This document shows positions 1 through 9,789 of a stretch of 64,000 bases of DNA, piece by piece. The DNA comes from Chloroflexota bacterium (GTDB lineage: Bacteria; Chloroflexota; UBA6077; CF-72): NCBI GenBank assembly GCA_019247515.1, contig JAFAOS010000398.1, forward strand, positions 1 to 64,000, in the 5' to 3' direction. A program made the position numbers and the translations under genes. A model generated the notes under the pieces. The model was not told the DNA's origin and did not search any database. It was given only the letters and a program-made list of their open reading frames with translations. Each line of letters begins with the position of its first letter. The stretch's first letter is position 1.

Positions 1-1182
1 CGCCAGCGGATTCAGGAGCTGATTCACGACCAGCGTGTCGAAGCACACCAGGACGATCAGCGCGGCGCTCCAGCGTTCGCCGCATCGGCGCGCGACAACC
101 CCAAGCCCCGCGCCGCCCAGCAACGCCAGGCCCAGGGCCGGCAGGAACCAGCCGTGCATCGGCAGCTCGACGCTGCGAAAGCCGGGCAAGCGCCCCATGA
201 CCTCGAACAGTCCGCCACGCGGACCCAACGCGTACCAGAGGAACGGCAGACCGAGCGCCGCCGCGGTGCGCAGCACTCGCCGCTGGCCAGCCCCCAGCAC
301 GACCAGCGGCGCCAGCAGGATCCCGGCATAGAAGTAGTGCTGGGTGCTGTCGCCTGGACCCGTGTATCGACCCGAGAGCAGCCCGTAATAATTGGGGTCC
401 ACCAGCGTCAGCAGCGCGCTCGCATGGAAGTAGCCGATATCGGGCAGGTCCAGAGCGCGAAGGTCCGCGCGCAGCGACTGGCTGGCCAGCTCCAGCCCCG
501 GCACGATCATGACTGCCGACAGCAGGCCGCCCCACCCCACCGCGGCGAGCAGGCCCAGCCCGAGCCGTCGTGCGCAACGCCAGGAGCGCTGGGCGATCGC
601 CTCGCACGCGGCCCAGATGCCGACGAAGCTGAAGGTGTACAGCGCAATAGGAAAGCTACCGGGCAGCGCGATGGCCGCGCCGACGAGGGCGAGCTCGACC
701 AGGCGGCGGACGTGAGGCGTCTCCGCGAATCGCAGCAAGCCCACGATGAGCCATGGCAGCCACGCCGCCGACGCCACCATGCCCACGTGCTGGGCGTGGG
801 CGGCGAACCAGCCGGATAGCGTGTAGAACAAGGCGGCGCCAACGGCGGCCGTCTCGTGCTGCACCAGTCGCCTGGCGAGGAAATAGGCGCCAGCGCTGGC
901 CACCAGACCACTGACGAGCAGCTCGCCGCCAATGCTGCGCGGGGTAATGCCCGCCAGGAAAAACGGCCAGTTGAGCGGGTACCAGGCGCCCACCTGCACG
1001 TCGGCCAGGAAGGGGAAGCCGCTGAAAATATACGGCGTCCAGAAAGGCAGCCGTTCGGCGTGCAGCTCGTCTGAGAGGTAGCGCTGCGCGCTGTAGTGGA
1101 CGTCGACCCCGTCGAACTGGACGCTGCCGGTCAGCAGCTGTGGGAGGTTGTAGATGCAGACGATCGCCGCGAGGACTAACAG
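1..1182 (-). CDS. YfhO-like large multi-pass membrane protein, partial (runs off window start)
   Basis: Manual reverse-strand translation gives a continuous hydrophobic frame: LLVLAAIVCIYNLPQLLTGSVQFDGVDVHYSAQRYLSDELHAERLPFWTPYIFSGFPFLADVQVGAWYPLNWPFFLAG...; not in the ORF track, probably because no stop lies within the window. No ATG/GTG/TTG near the 5' end; CTG at 1182 is the best guess. Confidence 0.65.
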   Translation of the reverse strand, partial: MLVLAAIVCIYNLPQLLTGSVQFDGVDVHYSAQRYLSDELHAERLPFWTPYIFSGFPFLADVQVGAWYPLNWPFFLAGITPRSIGGELLVSGLVASAGAYFLARRLVQHETAAVGAALFYTLSGWFAAHAQHVGMVASAAWLPWLIVGLLRFAETPHVRRLVELALVGAAIALPGSFPIALYTFSFVGIWAACEAIAQRSWRCARRLGLGLLAAVGWGGLLSAVMIVPGLELASQSLRADLRALDLPDIGYFHASALLTLVDPNYYGLLSGRYTGPGDSTQHYFYAGILLAPLVVLGAGQRRVLRTAAALGLPFLWYALGPRGGLFEVMGRLPGFRSVELPMHGWFLPALGLALLGGAGLGVVARRCGERWSAALIVLVCFDTLVVNQLLNPLA

Positions 1183-2423
1183 CGAACGGTTCGCGCCTCT
1201 ACCCCTGCAGACCTGACGTCGCCGGGCTTGGGAACAAAACGCATCAGCACCGCGCCAAGCACCGGCAGCGTGGCAGTCAGCCCGATGACGACGGGCAGCC
1301 CGTAGTGCTCGGCGATGATGCCGAACGGCGTCACCGCGATGCCGCCCAGGCCTACCGACAGTCCCAGCATCAGACCACTCATCATCGCGATGCTGCCCGG
1401 GACGCTCTCCTGGCCGCGGACCGTCAGCGAGATCCACGACCCATTCAGGAAAAAGCCCGAACCCGCCGCCGCGATCCAGAACGACGGCCCGAACTGGTCC
1501 TGGAAGGCCAGGTACAGGCCGAAGGGCACGCTCAGGAGCAGTGAGCCGATCACCACCTGATCACGTCCGAGCTTGTCGGCCGCCGCGCCCCCGACGAAAC
1601 CGCCCAGTGCGCCAGAGATCAGGAACACGGTCAGCACCTGTGCGGCCTCGGTCGCCGCGGCCCCGGCCTGGGTCGCCAGCGTCGGAAGGAAGGTGACCAG
1701 CGTCGTCGAGGCCCAGCTGCGCAGCGCCACCACGCCGATCAGCATGCCGAGAATCCGCCAGTTGGCCTTCAGGATGCCGTACAGAGAGGTCGTGTGCCGG
1801 CCGTGGGGACCCGGCCGCTTTGGCGCCAACCACCACATCAGGCAGGCGGCGATCACGGCAGGAATGGCGAGCAGCCAGGTGCCGTGCAGGCTGCCGCCGA
1901 CCAGCACCAGGCCAACCAGCAGCGGGCCGACGCCGAGACCCAGGTTGCCGGCGCTGATGTACGCGCTCATCCAGAAGCCGCGCTGGTGCGTTGGGGCGGC
2001 CTGGGCGACCAGCGCCGCGCTCACCGGATGGAACAGCGCCGACCCGACGCCAGTTGCCAGCATGGCCAGCCCGAGGCCGCCGAAGCCCGGCACCAGGCCG
2101 AGCGCGGCCGCGCCGCAGCCCGACAGCAGCACGCCGGTCCACGGCATCCAGCGGCCTTCGCCCGTACGGTCCGCCCAGTGGCCGAACATCGGCTGCAAGA
2201 ACGCCGAAGCCAGCTGCTGGATGGCCACCAGCGCCGCGCCCATACCCAGGGTCAGACCCGACTGGGTCAGCAGAAGCGGCAGCAGCGGCGGCAGGATGTA
2301 CGCGTAGCTGTCGTTCACCAGGTGACCGAGCGCCAACGAGCCCGCGCCAAGCACCGAGCGGCGCGAGGCGTGCGACTGCTGGCCGACAACGGCCGTCGGC
2401 GCCGCCAGTACCTGTACCACCAC
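1176..2423 (-). CDS. MFS transporter, fosmidomycin-resistance (Fsr)-like
   Basis: LGHLVNDSYAYILPPLLPLLLTQSGLTLGMGAALVAIQQLASAFLQPMFGHWADR and GSALFHPVSAALV, typical of Fsr-type MFS; GTG start at 2423 preferred over the longer ORF. Confidence 0.8.
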   Translation of the reverse strand: MVVQVLAAPTAVVGQQSHASRRSVLGAGSLALGHLVNDSYAYILPPLLPLLLTQSGLTLGMGAALVAIQQLASAFLQPMFGHWADRTGEGRWMPWTGVLLSGCGAAALGLVPGFGGLGLAMLATGVGSALFHPVSAALVAQAAPTHQRGFWMSAYISAGNLGLGVGPLLVGLVLVGGSLHGTWLLAIPAVIAACLMWWLAPKRPGPHGRHTTSLYGILKANWRILGMLIGVVALRSWASTTLVTFLPTLATQAGAAATEAAQVLTVFLISGALGGFVGGAAADKLGRDQVVIGSLLLSVPFGLYLAFQDQFGPSFWIAAAGSGFFLNGSWISLTVRGQESVPGSIAMMSGLMLGLSVGLGGIAVTPFGIIAEHYGLPVVIGLTATLPVLGAVLMRFVPKPGDVRSAGVEARTVRC

Positions 2424-2522
2424 GAAAAGCCTACTCGAATAGGTACGAAAACCGCTCTCAGCAAGCAAAGTTCTCTGCACAAGTGCAGCGAATTTGTCGT
2501 CCTCGGGTAGTCTCTCCTGGAG

Positions 2523-3944
2523 GTGGCGGTCACACAGGACGAACCCACGATCAGCGGGCAAGCCGCGTCCGGGCGCGCGCCGATGTCGGCGGTCTTTGGC
2601 GCGGCTTACCGCTGGACCACGATCACCATCCTGTGCGGCACGGTGATCAGCTCCATGGACAGCTACATCGTCAACACGTCCATGCCGCGCGTACTGGAGG
2701 ACCTGGGTGAGCCGCAGTTCTACGCGTGGGTCGCATCGGCGTTCATCCTGGCCCAGGTCGTCGGCTTGTCCGTCGCCGGCGCCTGGAAGGACCGTGCCGG
2801 GCTGCGTAACCCCTTCCTGATTGCCGTCGCCGCCTTCGGCGTGGGCTCGCTGTTCTGCGCGCTGGCACCTTCGATGCACATCCTGGTGTTTTCGCGGGCG
2901 TTTCAGGGCCTGGCTGGCGGCGCGCTGAGCGCGCTGTGCTTCGCCGCCGCGGCCGTCTATCCCGAGCGCGTCCGCCTGCGCATGCTGTCGCTGATCTCGG
3001 GCGTGTGGGGCGTCATTGCCCTCGGCGCACCACTGCTGGGCGGCTTCATCACCGACTCGCTCGGCTGGCGGTGGATCTTCCTGGTCAACGTGCCGGTCTG
3101 CGCCGGGGTGATTGCCCTGGGCTGGCTCGCCCTCAAGGACACCAGACCATCCGACGTCCGCCGCGCGCTGCCCGTGACGCGCGCCATCCTGCTCGCCACG
3201 GCCGTCGCCGGGCTGACCGCGGCGCCGTCCGCTTCGCGGGACATCGCCGTCGGCTTGCTGGCGATCGGTCTGGCGGCCGCGGTCGTGTACGCGAGGCTGG
3301 AGGTTCGCGCCTCAGTCGCCGTGATCCCGACCGACACCTGGCTCGGCCGCGGGCCGGTCGGCTCGTCGCTGCGGGCGACCATGTTCTACACGGGCGCCTA
3401 CACGGGGGCTGGCGTGTTCTTGCCGCTGTACCTGGTGCAGGTTCGCGGCGAGTCGACCACCCAGGCAGGCCTGGTGCTGAGCGTGGGCGGCTTCATGTGG
3501 ACCGTCGGCAGCATCTACGCGGCAACGCGGACCGGGCGGTGGCCGATTCGCCTGGCGATCATCGGCGCGCTGCTCATCGCGCTCGCCTGCTTCTCGATCG
3601 CCGCGCAGTCAGTGCTCGGCAATATGCCCCTGCCGCTGATCTACCTGACGTGGGCCGGTGCGGGCTTCGGCGTGGGACTGGCCATGTTGCATCTGACGAA
3701 CTGGGCGCTGGTGTATTCGCCCGCGTCGCAATCGGGCGTCATCAGCGGCGCGACGCAGACCATGCGCATGCTGGGCAGTGCCGCGGTCGGCGCGCTGATG
3801 GGCGCGGTGCTCAACGCCATCGGCACGGACCCCGAGCACCTGCGGATGTCGATCACCGCGATCTTCTCGCTGACGGGGCTGATCGCGTTGTTCCCAGCCA
3901 CGCTCGGGCGGCCGAAAGTCTCGGCCCGTCTGCCGTCCGACTAG
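2523..3944 (+). CDS. MFS transporter, DHA2/EmrB-like
   Basis: SSMDSYIVNTSMPRVLEDL ... GLAGGALSALCFAAAAVYPERVRLRMLSLISGVWGVIALGAPLLGGFITDSLGWRWIFLVNVPV. Confidence 0.85.
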   Translation: MAVTQDEPTISGQAASGRAPMSAVFGAAYRWTTITILCGTVISSMDSYIVNTSMPRVLEDLGEPQFYAWVASAFILAQVVGLSVAGAWKDRAGLRNPFLIAVAAFGVGSLFCALAPSMHILVFSRAFQGLAGGALSALCFAAAAVYPERVRLRMLSLISGVWGVIALGAPLLGGFITDSLGWRWIFLVNVPVCAGVIALGWLALKDTRPSDVRRALPVTRAILLATAVAGLTAAPSASRDIAVGLLAIGLAAAVVYARLEVRASVAVIPTDTWLGRGPVGSSLRATMFYTGAYTGAGVFLPLYLVQVRGESTTQAGLVLSVGGFMWTVGSIYAATRTGRWPIRLAIIGALLIALACFSIAAQSVLGNMPLPLIYLTWAGAGFGVGLAMLHLTNWALVYSPASQSGVISGATQTMRMLGSAAVGALMGAVLNAIGTDPEHLRMSITAIFSLTGLIALFPATLGRPKVSARLPSD

Positions 3945-3956
3945 CTACGCCTCAGG

Positions 3957-4784
3957 CTAGGAGCCAAAGATCAGCGTCGCCGCGCCGAGAAGAATGCAGT
4001 ACGCGGCAAACGGCAGCAGGGCGTTGACCTCCTGCCGCTTGTAGTAGCGCATCAAGAACCAGGTGCTGAGATACGCCATGACGCCCGAGATTGCGCCGGC
4101 GAGCAAGGCCGGTCCCAGAAACGCGCGCTCGTCGGGTTGCAGCAGCTTGGGTATTTCGACGAGCCCGGCCGCGAAGATGATCGGCGTCGCCAGCAAGAAT
4201 GAGAAGCGGGCCGCGGACTGGTGCTCGAGTCCGACCAGCAGGCCACCCACCAGCGTGGCGCCCGAGCGCGAGAAGCCCGGCAGCAGGGCGATGATCTGGC
4301 TGGTGCCGATGCCGACCGCCTGCAGCGGCCGCAACAGGACCAGTGTGGCCCTGCCAGCGCGTCGTCGCAGGAACTCGCCGAGCGCCAGCATCACGCCGTT
4401 CAGCATCAAGAACACCGCCACCAGCCGCCATTCCGCGAACAACGTCGTCAGGCCGCCGCGGAAGATCAGGCCGACCAGACCCGCCGGGATCGTGCCGAGG
4501 ACCAGCAGCAGCAGCAAGCGGCGGGACTCGTCACGCGCCGGACTCACCTGACGGTCGAACAGCGACGAGATCAGCAGCCACCAGTCACGCCAGAAGTACA
4601 GCAGCAGCGCCAGCGCGGTGAAGACGTGCAGCAGGACGAGGAACGGCAGGAAGGTGGTCGCATTCTGGTCGATCGTCCAGCCGAAGAGGTGGGGAATGAC
4701 GACGGCGTGGCCGAGGCTGCTCACGGGGAACAGCTCGGTCACGCCCTGGATGACGGCGAGGACGATTGCCTGGAAGAGGTTCAT
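3957..4784 (-). CDS. uppP: Undecaprenyl-diphosphatase
   Basis: MNLFQAIVLAVIQGVTELFPVSSLGHAVVIP; LLPGFSRSGATLVGGLLVGL: UppP/BacA signature motifs. Confidence 0.92.
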   Translation of the reverse strand: MNLFQAIVLAVIQGVTELFPVSSLGHAVVIPHLFGWTIDQNATTFLPFLVLLHVFTALALLLYFWRDWWLLISSLFDRQVSPARDESRRLLLLLVLGTIPAGLVGLIFRGGLTTLFAEWRLVAVFLMLNGVMLALGEFLRRRAGRATLVLLRPLQAVGIGTSQIIALLPGFSRSGATLVGGLLVGLEHQSAARFSFLLATPIIFAAGLVEIPKLLQPDERAFLGPALLAGAISGVMAYLSTWFLMRYYKRQEVNALLPFAAYCILLGAATLIFGS

Positions 4785-4871
4785 AGCTCCTGTCAGAGCA
4801 TAACCAAGCTCGGCCGTCACCAGTCGGTGAGCGTCGGCGGGCGGAATTCCGCCGACACCCCGGTTATCTGG

Positions 4872-5243
4872 CTACGGCCGCGCAGGCAACTGCTGCACCG
4901 CCCACTTGTTGCCATCCGGATCGTTGAAGTACACGAAGCGGCCCCAGGCGAGGTCCTGGACGTCGCTGACGGGCACGCCGCGACCGGCCAGGTGCTTGTG
5001 GGCGGCTTCGACGTCGGCGACCACCATCTGCAGGCCCTCAACCGAGCCCGGCTGCGCCGCCGTAAGGCCGCGGCCAAAAGCGATCGAGCAGCCCGAACCT
5101 GCGGGCGTGAGCTGGACGAAGCGGATCTGTTCGTTGACCGTGTGGTCGTGATCCAGGTGGAAGCCGACCTGGTCGGCGTAGAAGGAACGGGCGCGGTCGA
5201 CGTCGGAAACGGGCACGATGACGAGCTCTAATTTCCAGTCCAT
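4872..5243 (-). CDS. VOC/glyoxalase family protein
   Basis: MDWKLELVIVPVSDVDRARSFYADQVGFHLDHDHTV...YFNDPDGNKWAVQQL. Confidence 0.88.
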   Translation of the reverse strand: MDWKLELVIVPVSDVDRARSFYADQVGFHLDHDHTVNEQIRFVQLTPAGSGCSIAFGRGLTAAQPGSVEGLQMVVADVEAAHKHLAGRGVPVSDVQDLAWGRFVYFNDPDGNKWAVQQLPARP

Positions 5244-5331
5244 GCCCCAACTGTAAAGTGTATTCAGGCCAGTTCCTGTCCGCATTACACGTCTTGGTAC
5301 CCTGACCGCCACGCAATTCTGGGAAGTTCAC

Positions 5332-7074
5332 ATGGCTACATCTCACCAACCTGCACACGTCGACCTCTCGCGGCGCGCGGTGCTCAAGGGCGTCGCCTCC
5401 GGTCTTGTCCTCGCGCCTGGCCTGCTGGCCGCGTGCGCACCGCCGGCGCCAACCAGCAGCCCGCCCACCAGCGGCGCTGGCGCGAGCGGCACCCCCGCGG
5501 CGGCCAATGTCCTGCCCACCTACGTCCCGCTGCAGAACGGGCCGAAGCCCGATTACCCCAGCGCCGGCCAGCAGTATGAAGACGGCTGGGACAACTACCC
5601 GACCAACCCGATCAAAGCCTGGACCAAGGCTCCGCCCGGCGAGGGCGGCGCGGTCACCGCCCTGAGCAACGGCTTCAATCCGCCCTCCACCCCCTTCGAT
5701 CAGAACCCGGCCTGGCAGGAAGTCAATCGCCAGCTCAACGCCAACGTGCAGTTCAACGTCATCCAGCCGGTCGACTACGCGACCAAGCTTGCCACGGTCA
5801 TGGCCGGTCAGGACCTGCCCGACGTCATGCTGTTTCCGGGCGGTCTGAACGTCAACATCGGCGGCGGTGGCGGCGGGACTGCGAACCTGCCCACGTTCTT
5901 GCAGACCAAGTGCGCCGACCTCACCCCCTACCTCGCCGGCGACGCGATCAAGGACTATCCCTACCTGGCCGCCATTCCAACGTTCGCCTGGAAGAACTCG
6001 GGTTCCGCCTTCAACGGCCACCTGTACATGATCCCGCTCGAGCGCTACGTGGCCGGCCAGGCGCTGTTCAAAAACGTCGAGATCTACGACGCCGAGATCG
6101 GCAAGGACTACGTCCCGAAGAATGCCGACGACCTCAAGCGGGTGTTCCAGCAGCTCAATCGGCCCCAGGAGGACCGTTATGCGACGGCCTCCTTCCAGTT
6201 GCAGGCGTTCTTCATCACCTTCTACTCGGCCATGTTCGGCGCGCCGAACAACTGGCGCCTCGAATCGAGTGGCAAGCTGACCAAAAACTACGAGACACCC
6301 GAATTCAAAGAAGCCATCAACTACGTGCGCGACCTGTACGTGGCCGGGCTGTTCCATCCCAACTCGCTGAATTACGGCGACATCAACGCGGCGCGCCTGA
6401 ACTTCGTGGGCGGCAGGTTCGTGCTGTACCCCGAAGGCTTTGGCCAACCCTGGCAGGACTTCTGGCGGCGCGGCCTCAAGAACTCCCCGCCCTACAACTT
6501 CATCCCGCTGCCACCGTTTCCCGCGCACGACGGCGGTAAGCCACAGCACTTCCTGGGCCCCGGCTTCATCGCCGCCAACGCCTTCAAGCAGGCCAGTCCC
6601 GACCGCATCAAGGAGCTGCTGCGGATTATGGACTTCCTCGCCGCGCCGTTTGGCACACAGGAAGACCTGCTACTGCAGTACGGGCTGCCGGACATCCATT
6701 ACACGCTGGACAGTACTGGCAAGCTGAGCCTCAACGACAGGAGCAACGTCGACGCGAACTACGTCAACTGGAAGTACCTGGTGCAGCACCCGCAGGTGAT
6801 GTACGTACCGGATATTCCAGGCTACGCGAAGGCGGAGTACGACGCCGAGCACGTGCTGATTCCGGCCGGGGTGAACGATCCAGCGTTTGGCCTGTACGCG
6901 CCGACGAATGGCAGCAAAGGCGTCGTCATCCAGCGGACCATGATCGACGGCATCACCGACATCATCGCCGGCCGCCGCCCTGTCTCCGACTACGACCAGC
7001 TGGTCAGGGACTGGCAGGACAACGGTGGCGAGCAGATCCGCAACGAGCTCCACGCCGCGCTCGGGCAACAGTAA
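5332..7074 (+). CDS. Extracellular solute-binding protein (family 1-like) with Tat-like lipoprotein signal
   Basis: SRRAVLKGVASGLVLAPGLLAACAP N-terminus; long periplasmic-binding-protein-like body. Confidence 0.8.
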   Translation: MATSHQPAHVDLSRRAVLKGVASGLVLAPGLLAACAPPAPTSSPPTSGAGASGTPAAANVLPTYVPLQNGPKPDYPSAGQQYEDGWDNYPTNPIKAWTKAPPGEGGAVTALSNGFNPPSTPFDQNPAWQEVNRQLNANVQFNVIQPVDYATKLATVMAGQDLPDVMLFPGGLNVNIGGGGGGTANLPTFLQTKCADLTPYLAGDAIKDYPYLAAIPTFAWKNSGSAFNGHLYMIPLERYVAGQALFKNVEIYDAEIGKDYVPKNADDLKRVFQQLNRPQEDRYATASFQLQAFFITFYSAMFGAPNNWRLESSGKLTKNYETPEFKEAINYVRDLYVAGLFHPNSLNYGDINAARLNFVGGRFVLYPEGFGQPWQDFWRRGLKNSPPYNFIPLPPFPAHDGGKPQHFLGPGFIAANAFKQASPDRIKELLRIMDFLAAPFGTQEDLLLQYGLPDIHYTLDSTGKLSLNDRSNVDANYVNWKYLVQHPQVMYVPDIPGYAKAEYDAEHVLIPAGVNDPAFGLYAPTNGSKGVVIQRTMIDGITDIIAGRRPVSDYDQLVRDWQDNGGEQIRNELHAALGQQ

Positions 7075-7084
7075 CCGCGCAAGG

Positions 7085-7120
7085 CTCCCTCTCCCTCTGG
7101 GAGAGGGCCGGGGTGAGGGC
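7085..7120 (+). repeat. REP-like palindromic element, unit 1 (between convergent genes)
   Basis: ctccctctccctctgggagagggccggggtgagggc; 8-bp arms CCTCTCCC/GGGAGAGG plus GGTGAGGG tail. Confidence 0.8.
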
Positions 7121-7155
7121 CGCGAGAGAGAGGCGAACTGACGCGCTACTGCAAA

Positions 7156-9039
7156 TTAGACCAGCCGACGGACTCCCGCGGACCACTCCTCGCGCCACGC
7201 GCGAACCTGGGATTGATCCGAGGCTGGCAGGTCGCCGCCGATGACGGTGCCGCTCAGGTTGACGATCTCCTCGGCGAGCGCCAGCGCTTCGGCGCTCAGC
7301 GGCTCGCGGACCGACGGGACCGAGGCCCCTGAGGGCACGGGGGCATAGAGCTGGATGTAGTACTTCAGCTTCGGCTCCGTCCCCGACGGGCGGACCGTCA
7401 CACGGTTGCGCTGGTCTTCGGACAGCACGAACGTCACCATGTCGTCGCCGCTGCCAATCGCGTACGCGGCGCGCGTGGATTTCTCGGGCGCGAGGCGATC
7501 CAGCACGCCGACGACCGCGCGGCCGCCCAGCGAAGCGGGCGGCGAACGGCGCAGGCCGAGCATGACCTCGCGCATCACCTGCATCCCCGTCTTGCCTGGC
7601 AGCTCGACCAGGTGCTGCAGGTTGCGATAGCAGCCGTACCGCGCGTACAGCTCGTCCAGGTACTGCCAGACCGTGAGGCCGCGGTCCTTCAACGCGGAGG
7701 CCATCTCCGCCACGAGCAGCGCGGCGATGGACGCGTCCTTGTCGCGCACGAAGTTGCCAGCCAGGTAGCCGATGCTTTCCTCGGTCGCAAAGAAGTACCC
7801 GATCCGGCCGGCGTCTTCGCGCTCCTGGATGATCTGCGCCATCCACTTGAAGCCCACGTTCAGGTCGCTGATCGCCTCGACGCCGAAGCCGCGGGCGATG
7901 TCGGCCACCAGCGACGTGGTGACAAACGTCTCGAGCACCAGGTCATTGGGTGAGGTCAGGCCGAGCTCCTTGCGGCGGCTCAGCACGAAATGGGTCAGCG
8001 CCGCGCCGACGTCGTCGCCGCGCAGCAGATCGAGCCGCTGATCGCCCGCCGCGCGTCGAGTGGCGACCGCGGCTCGATCCGCATCCGGGTCGGAGCAGAT
8101 CGCCAGGTCGGCCCCAACGCGCTCGGTAAGCGCAACCGGCATCGCCACGACCTCGCGGTACTCGGGATTGATCAGCTTGCCCGCGGCGGTCGGGAAGCTG
8201 GAGTCGGGCTCGAGCTGTTCCGGCACGGGCTGGACCGAAAATCCCGCCCGCTCCAGGACGGGCAGGACATTGGTTTTGCCGGCGCCGTGAATCGCGCCGA
8301 AGACGATGGTCGCCGATCGACTGCTCTCGATCGACAGGCTGCCCACGGCTGAGAGATACGCGTCGTCCACGTCTGGGCCCAGGTGCGCGACCCACTCCTC
8401 CCCGCCGGACTCCAGCGGCAACCGGTGGATGTCGCGGACCTCAGACACCAGCTGCATGAACTCGCCGTCGAGTGGCGGGACGACCTGGCCGCCGTACGAC
8501 CAGTAGAACTTGAACCCGTTGTCGGTCTTCGGGTTGTGGGACGCCGTGATCTGCACACCCGCCGTGGCGTGCAGGTGGCGCACGGCAAAGGAGATTTCTG
8601 GCGTGCTGCGCACCCCGTCGAACCGAAACGAGCGGATGCTATTGGCGGCGAAGACCTCGCTGCACACCCGCGCAAAGGCGACCGAGCCCTCGCGCGCCTC
8701 GTGGCCGACCACGACGCCACCCTGGCGCGCCTCCTCGCCGCGCGCGTCGATGAACTGGCACAGGGCCTGGGCAGCCTCGCCAATCGTGCGCGTGTTGATG
8801 CGGTTCGGTCCAGGGCCGATCGCCCCGCGGATGCCACCGGTACCAATATTGATGTGTTTGTAGAAGGCATCTTCGAGCTCGGCCCACTCGCCGCCGTCGA
8901 CGAGCGACTGGATTTCGGGTCGGAACTCAGCCAGGCTGGGGTCTTCGAGCCACTGCTTCAGATTGGCCAGCGCCTCGGGGCTGAGCTGCGCTTGCCGCTG
9001 CAACGAGGTGAGCAGGTCGGTGGCGGCCACACTATGCAT
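7156..9039 (-). CDS. Phosphohexomutase (phosphoglucomutase/phosphomannomutase family)
   Basis: TASHNPKTDNGFKFYW active-site serine loop, SDPDADR metal loop, RPSGTEPKLKYY phosphate-binding loop. Confidence 0.92.
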   Translation of the reverse strand: MHSVAATDLLTSLQRQAQLSPEALANLKQWLEDPSLAEFRPEIQSLVDGGEWAELEDAFYKHINIGTGGIRGAIGPGPNRINTRTIGEAAQALCQFIDARGEEARQGGVVVGHEAREGSVAFARVCSEVFAANSIRSFRFDGVRSTPEISFAVRHLHATAGVQITASHNPKTDNGFKFYWSYGGQVVPPLDGEFMQLVSEVRDIHRLPLESGGEEWVAHLGPDVDDAYLSAVGSLSIESSRSATIVFGAIHGAGKTNVLPVLERAGFSVQPVPEQLEPDSSFPTAAGKLINPEYREVVAMPVALTERVGADLAICSDPDADRAAVATRRAAGDQRLDLLRGDDVGAALTHFVLSRRKELGLTSPNDLVLETFVTTSLVADIARGFGVEAISDLNVGFKWMAQIIQEREDAGRIGYFFATEESIGYLAGNFVRDKDASIAALLVAEMASALKDRGLTVWQYLDELYARYGCYRNLQHLVELPGKTGMQVMREVMLGLRRSPPASLGGRAVVGVLDRLAPEKSTRAAYAIGSGDDMVTFVLSEDQRNRVTVRPSGTEPKLKYYIQLYAPVPSGASVPSVREPLSAEALALAEEIVNLSGTVIGGDLPASDQSQVRAWREEWSAGVRRLV

Positions 9040-9066
9040 GCAGTCTTGAGCGTAACAAAGGACGTC

Positions 9067-9696
9067 TCAGCCCGCGCTCAGGCCGCTGACGATCACCGAG
9101 ACGCCCAGGATCACGAGCACGACCGCCAGGCCGCGGCGCACGTGGCGGCCGACATCGGCGCGCGCGCGGCGCAAGCCCAGGCCACTGGCCAGGACCAGCG
9201 TGCCGTCGCCGGCGGCCACGCCAAGCAGCAGCGCCAGCGCGGCCAGGAGCGCCGTGCGGGTGCCGCCGGCCTGCAGGGCCGAGGCCATGAGCGAAGAGGC
9301 CGCCGTCGCCAGGAACAGCCAGGCCGGCGGGTTGAGGATGACCGCGAGCGCACCGCGAGCCGCGGGCGGGAGCTCGCGTCGCCCATCGTCGGCGCGGGTC
9401 GCGGGCCGACTGGCCGCGCGGAAGCCGTCCACCCCGAGGAATACGATGAAGACGCCGCCGACGACCTTCAGCGTGCGCAGCAGCGGGTCGCTCGGCACGG
9501 CGATCGACACGCCAAGGGCGAGCGCGACGAGCAGCGCGCCCAGCGTGATGTTGGCGCCGAGCATGGCGCGAAAGCCGCGGGCGATGCCGCCGCGCAGCGC
9601 CTCGGCCAGCAAGATGGCCTGGACGGGGCCCGGCGCACCGGCGAGGGCGATGCCCAGGCCGAGGCCGGCGAGTACAGGCGCGTACGTGTCACTCAC
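9067..9696 (-). CDS. LysE-family translocator
   Basis: GLGIALAGAPGPVQAILLAEALRGGIARGFRAMLGANITLGALLVALALG; GTG start at 9696. Confidence 0.82.
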   Translation of the reverse strand: MSDTYAPVLAGLGLGIALAGAPGPVQAILLAEALRGGIARGFRAMLGANITLGALLVALALGVSIAVPSDPLLRTLKVVGGVFIVFLGVDGFRAASRPATRADDGRRELPPAARGALAVILNPPAWLFLATAASSLMASALQAGGTRTALLAALALLLGVAAGDGTLVLASGLGLRRARADVGRHVRRGLAVVLVILGVSVIVSGLSAG

Positions 9697-9789
9697 CAGG
9701 CGAAAGGTCGTCGGGACCGGTGGCACGTCTGCGTCACGCAACGGATGGTAGCCGTGACGACGCCCGCAGGCATTTTCGTTAAGTCCCCT

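Noticed and set aside
5038-6549. 503-aa minus-strand ORF
   Set aside because: Mostly antisense to the SBP at 5332; no recognisable motifs.
8383-9789. 5' two-thirds of the 846-aa plus-strand ORF 8383-10923
   Set aside because: Antisense to phosphohexomutase and LysE genes; the real gene begins at a signal peptide near 9790.
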